NCBI GenBank assembly: GCA_900767415.1
Contig: CAAFYZ010000015.1
Location: 1-24,551 of the forward strand
From: Clostridia bacterium
GTDB taxonomy: Bacteria; Bacillota; Clostridia; Oscillospirales; CAG-272
Direction of reading: 5' to 3'
DNA length: 24,551 nucleotides
Shown here: positions 23,515-24,551 of the stretch, piece after piece
Numbering within the stretch: position 1 is the stretch's first letter
How the letters are laid out: the number at the start of each line of letters is the position of its first letter
The notes under the pieces: generated by a model
What the model was told of the DNA's origin: nothing
The model's database searches: none
The model's input: the letters and a program-made list of their open reading frames with translations, nothing else
Position numbers and translations under genes: made by a program

Positions 23515-24515
23515 ATGAACGAAACCAAAAACAACCATACAGATTCCGCAAGCGATACCGCCCCTCTCACCGAGAACACGGGAGAACTGATCCTTCCCGT
23601 CGTCCCTCTGCGCGGCGTCGTCGCTTTTCCCGATGTACAGATTACCGTGGAGATTGCCCGCTCCGCGTCGCTGAAGGCATTCGCCGCGGCGGCGACCTCG
23701 GAGGACGCAAAACTCCTTCTCGTCGCGCAAAAAGACGTCGCGGTGGAAGAACCGACGCCGCGCGACCTTTATTCCGTCGGCGTCCTCGCCGTCATCCGTC
23801 ATGTGGTAAAGACACCGCAGGGGACGCTGAACGTCGTATTCGAAGGTCTCTCCCGCGTGCGTATGTGCGCCTATGCGGAGAAAGACGGCTATCTTGTCGC
23901 CCATGCGACCGAGCGAAAAGAAGAAGAGCCGCGCCCTTCCCTCTTCCTCGATTCTCTGATGCAGGAAGTGCAGAATCAGCTCGAAGATCTGAAAGACATT
24001 CACCCTTCCTTTACCGAAGAGATGCGTATCGCCGCCCTTGCGATGAAGCACCCGTTAGCCCTTGCCGACTTTACGGCGTCCTGTGCGCTGATCAACTATA
24101 AAAACAAGCAGAGCGTGCTGGAAGCGACCCGTGCGAGCACGCGGCTGGAAAAATTGCTCGTCGCCCTCGGCGAAGAGCGCATGATCCTCTCCTGCGAGCA
24201 CGATATTCAGACGCAGGTGAAGGAGAAAATCGACCGCAGTCAGAAGGACTATTTCCTCCGCGAGCAGGTCAAGGCAATCCAGGCGGAACTCGGCGAAGAC
24301 GACGATGACGAGATCCGCGAATACGACGAAAAGATCGCCGCCGCCAAACTGCCGAAAGAGGTGGAAGAAAAACTCTACAAAGAGTTGAACAAGCTCTCGA
24401 AAACTCCCTACGGTGCCGCCGAAGGCACGGTCATGAGAAGTTATCTGGACACCTGTCTCGAATTCCCCTTTACCAAACACACCGCCGATCACGCCACCGT
24501 GGCGGAGGCGAGAAA
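23515..24515 (+). CDS. lon: Lon protease, N-terminal part only (cut by contig end)
   Basis: The first 333 codons of Lon, the ATP-dependent AAA+ protease that removes damaged and regulatory proteins. LPVVPLRGVVAFPDV opens the LON substrate-binding domain (about 23-220). The helical, coiled-coil region follows, with KEKIDRSQKDYFLREQVKAIQAELGE, the usual Lon signature before the ATPase. The sequence stops at VAEARK, just where family members continue into the AAA+ domain; Walker A, Walker B and the Ser-Lys protease site are missing. The apparent end DRKSVV-stop is a translation of adapter, not a real C-terminus. GGAG stands 5 bases before the ATG. The gene is probably complete in the organism. 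Confidence 0.95.
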
Positions 24516-24551
24516 AGATCGGAAGAGCGTCGTGTAGGGAAAGAGTGTAGA
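24516..24551. other. Illumina adapter sequence at the contig end
   Basis: From 24516 the sequence reads AGATCGGAAGAGC and continues exactly as the TruSeq universal adapter read-through (GTCGTGTAGGG..., to the last base). All 36 bases fit. It is a library artefact and not biological. The base at 24516 could belong to either the genome or the adapter. Confidence 0.97.

Noticed and set aside
24516..24534. DRKSVV-stop as a natural short Lon C-terminus
   Set aside because: These codons are exact adapter sequence.
1..24551. CRISPR arrays, insertion sequences, prophage genes, tRNA or rRNA genes
   Set aside because: No direct-repeat arrays, transposase or integrase motifs, or cloverleaf/rRNA signatures were found on either strand.

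Overview
This window looks like part of a Clostridia-type Bacillota chromosome (possibly Christensenellales; that rank is a guess). The grounds are the gene orders infC-rpmI-rplT-SpoU methylase, dprA-topA-trmFO, plsX-rnc-smc-ftsY and yhbY-nadD-yqeK-LCP-rsfS-leuS, strong AGGAGG-type ribosome sites, and an AUU-started infC. Hand counts of sampled stretches give about 55-60% GC in the core genes. The last 36 bases are Illumina adapter, so the window ends at an assembly contig edge, probably from a metagenome.

Layout: (1) 1-345 is non-coding, with a clear terminator and further hairpins. (2) 346-3005, plus strand: a two-gene ABC exporter operon (ATPase + FtsX-type permease), closed by a perfect 18-bp bidirectional terminator. 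(3) 3087-3898: a lower-GC alpha/beta hydrolase gene on the minus strand, sitting between the intact leuS 3' end and a second, frameshifted copy of a leuS 3' end. This looks like the scar of a gene insertion or leuS tail exchange. (4) 3896-22903, minus strand: a nearly unbroken co-directional run of 18 housekeeping genes, read in the order infC, rpmI, rplT, rRNA methylase, dprA, topA, trmFO, plsX, rnc, smc, ftsY, yhbY, nadD, yqeK, LCP, rsfS, leuS, with the hydrolase at the end. Many neighbours overlap by 4-17 bases, which suggests translational coupling. They cover translation initiation, ribosome assembly and RNA modification, DNA topology, processing and segregation, phospholipid initiation, membrane targeting, NAD synthesis and the envelope. 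(5) 22904-23514: a regulatory region. A consensus promoter drives infC through a leader with an attenuator. A divergent consensus promoter drives a roughly 185-nt, highly structured non-coding RNA candidate. A probable lon promoter follows. (6) 23515-24515: the first 333 codons of lon, cut off by adapter sequence.

The most interesting items are the unassigned structured RNA at 23183-23372 (its ends pair through three nested helices, as in 6S RNA), the duplicated leuS tail flanking the hydrolase, the infC leader with mutually exclusive pairings, a hairpin between the topA ribosome site and its start codon, and an Asp-to-Asn change at a metal-ligand position of RNase III. No CRISPR array, insertion sequence, tRNA or rRNA was seen.
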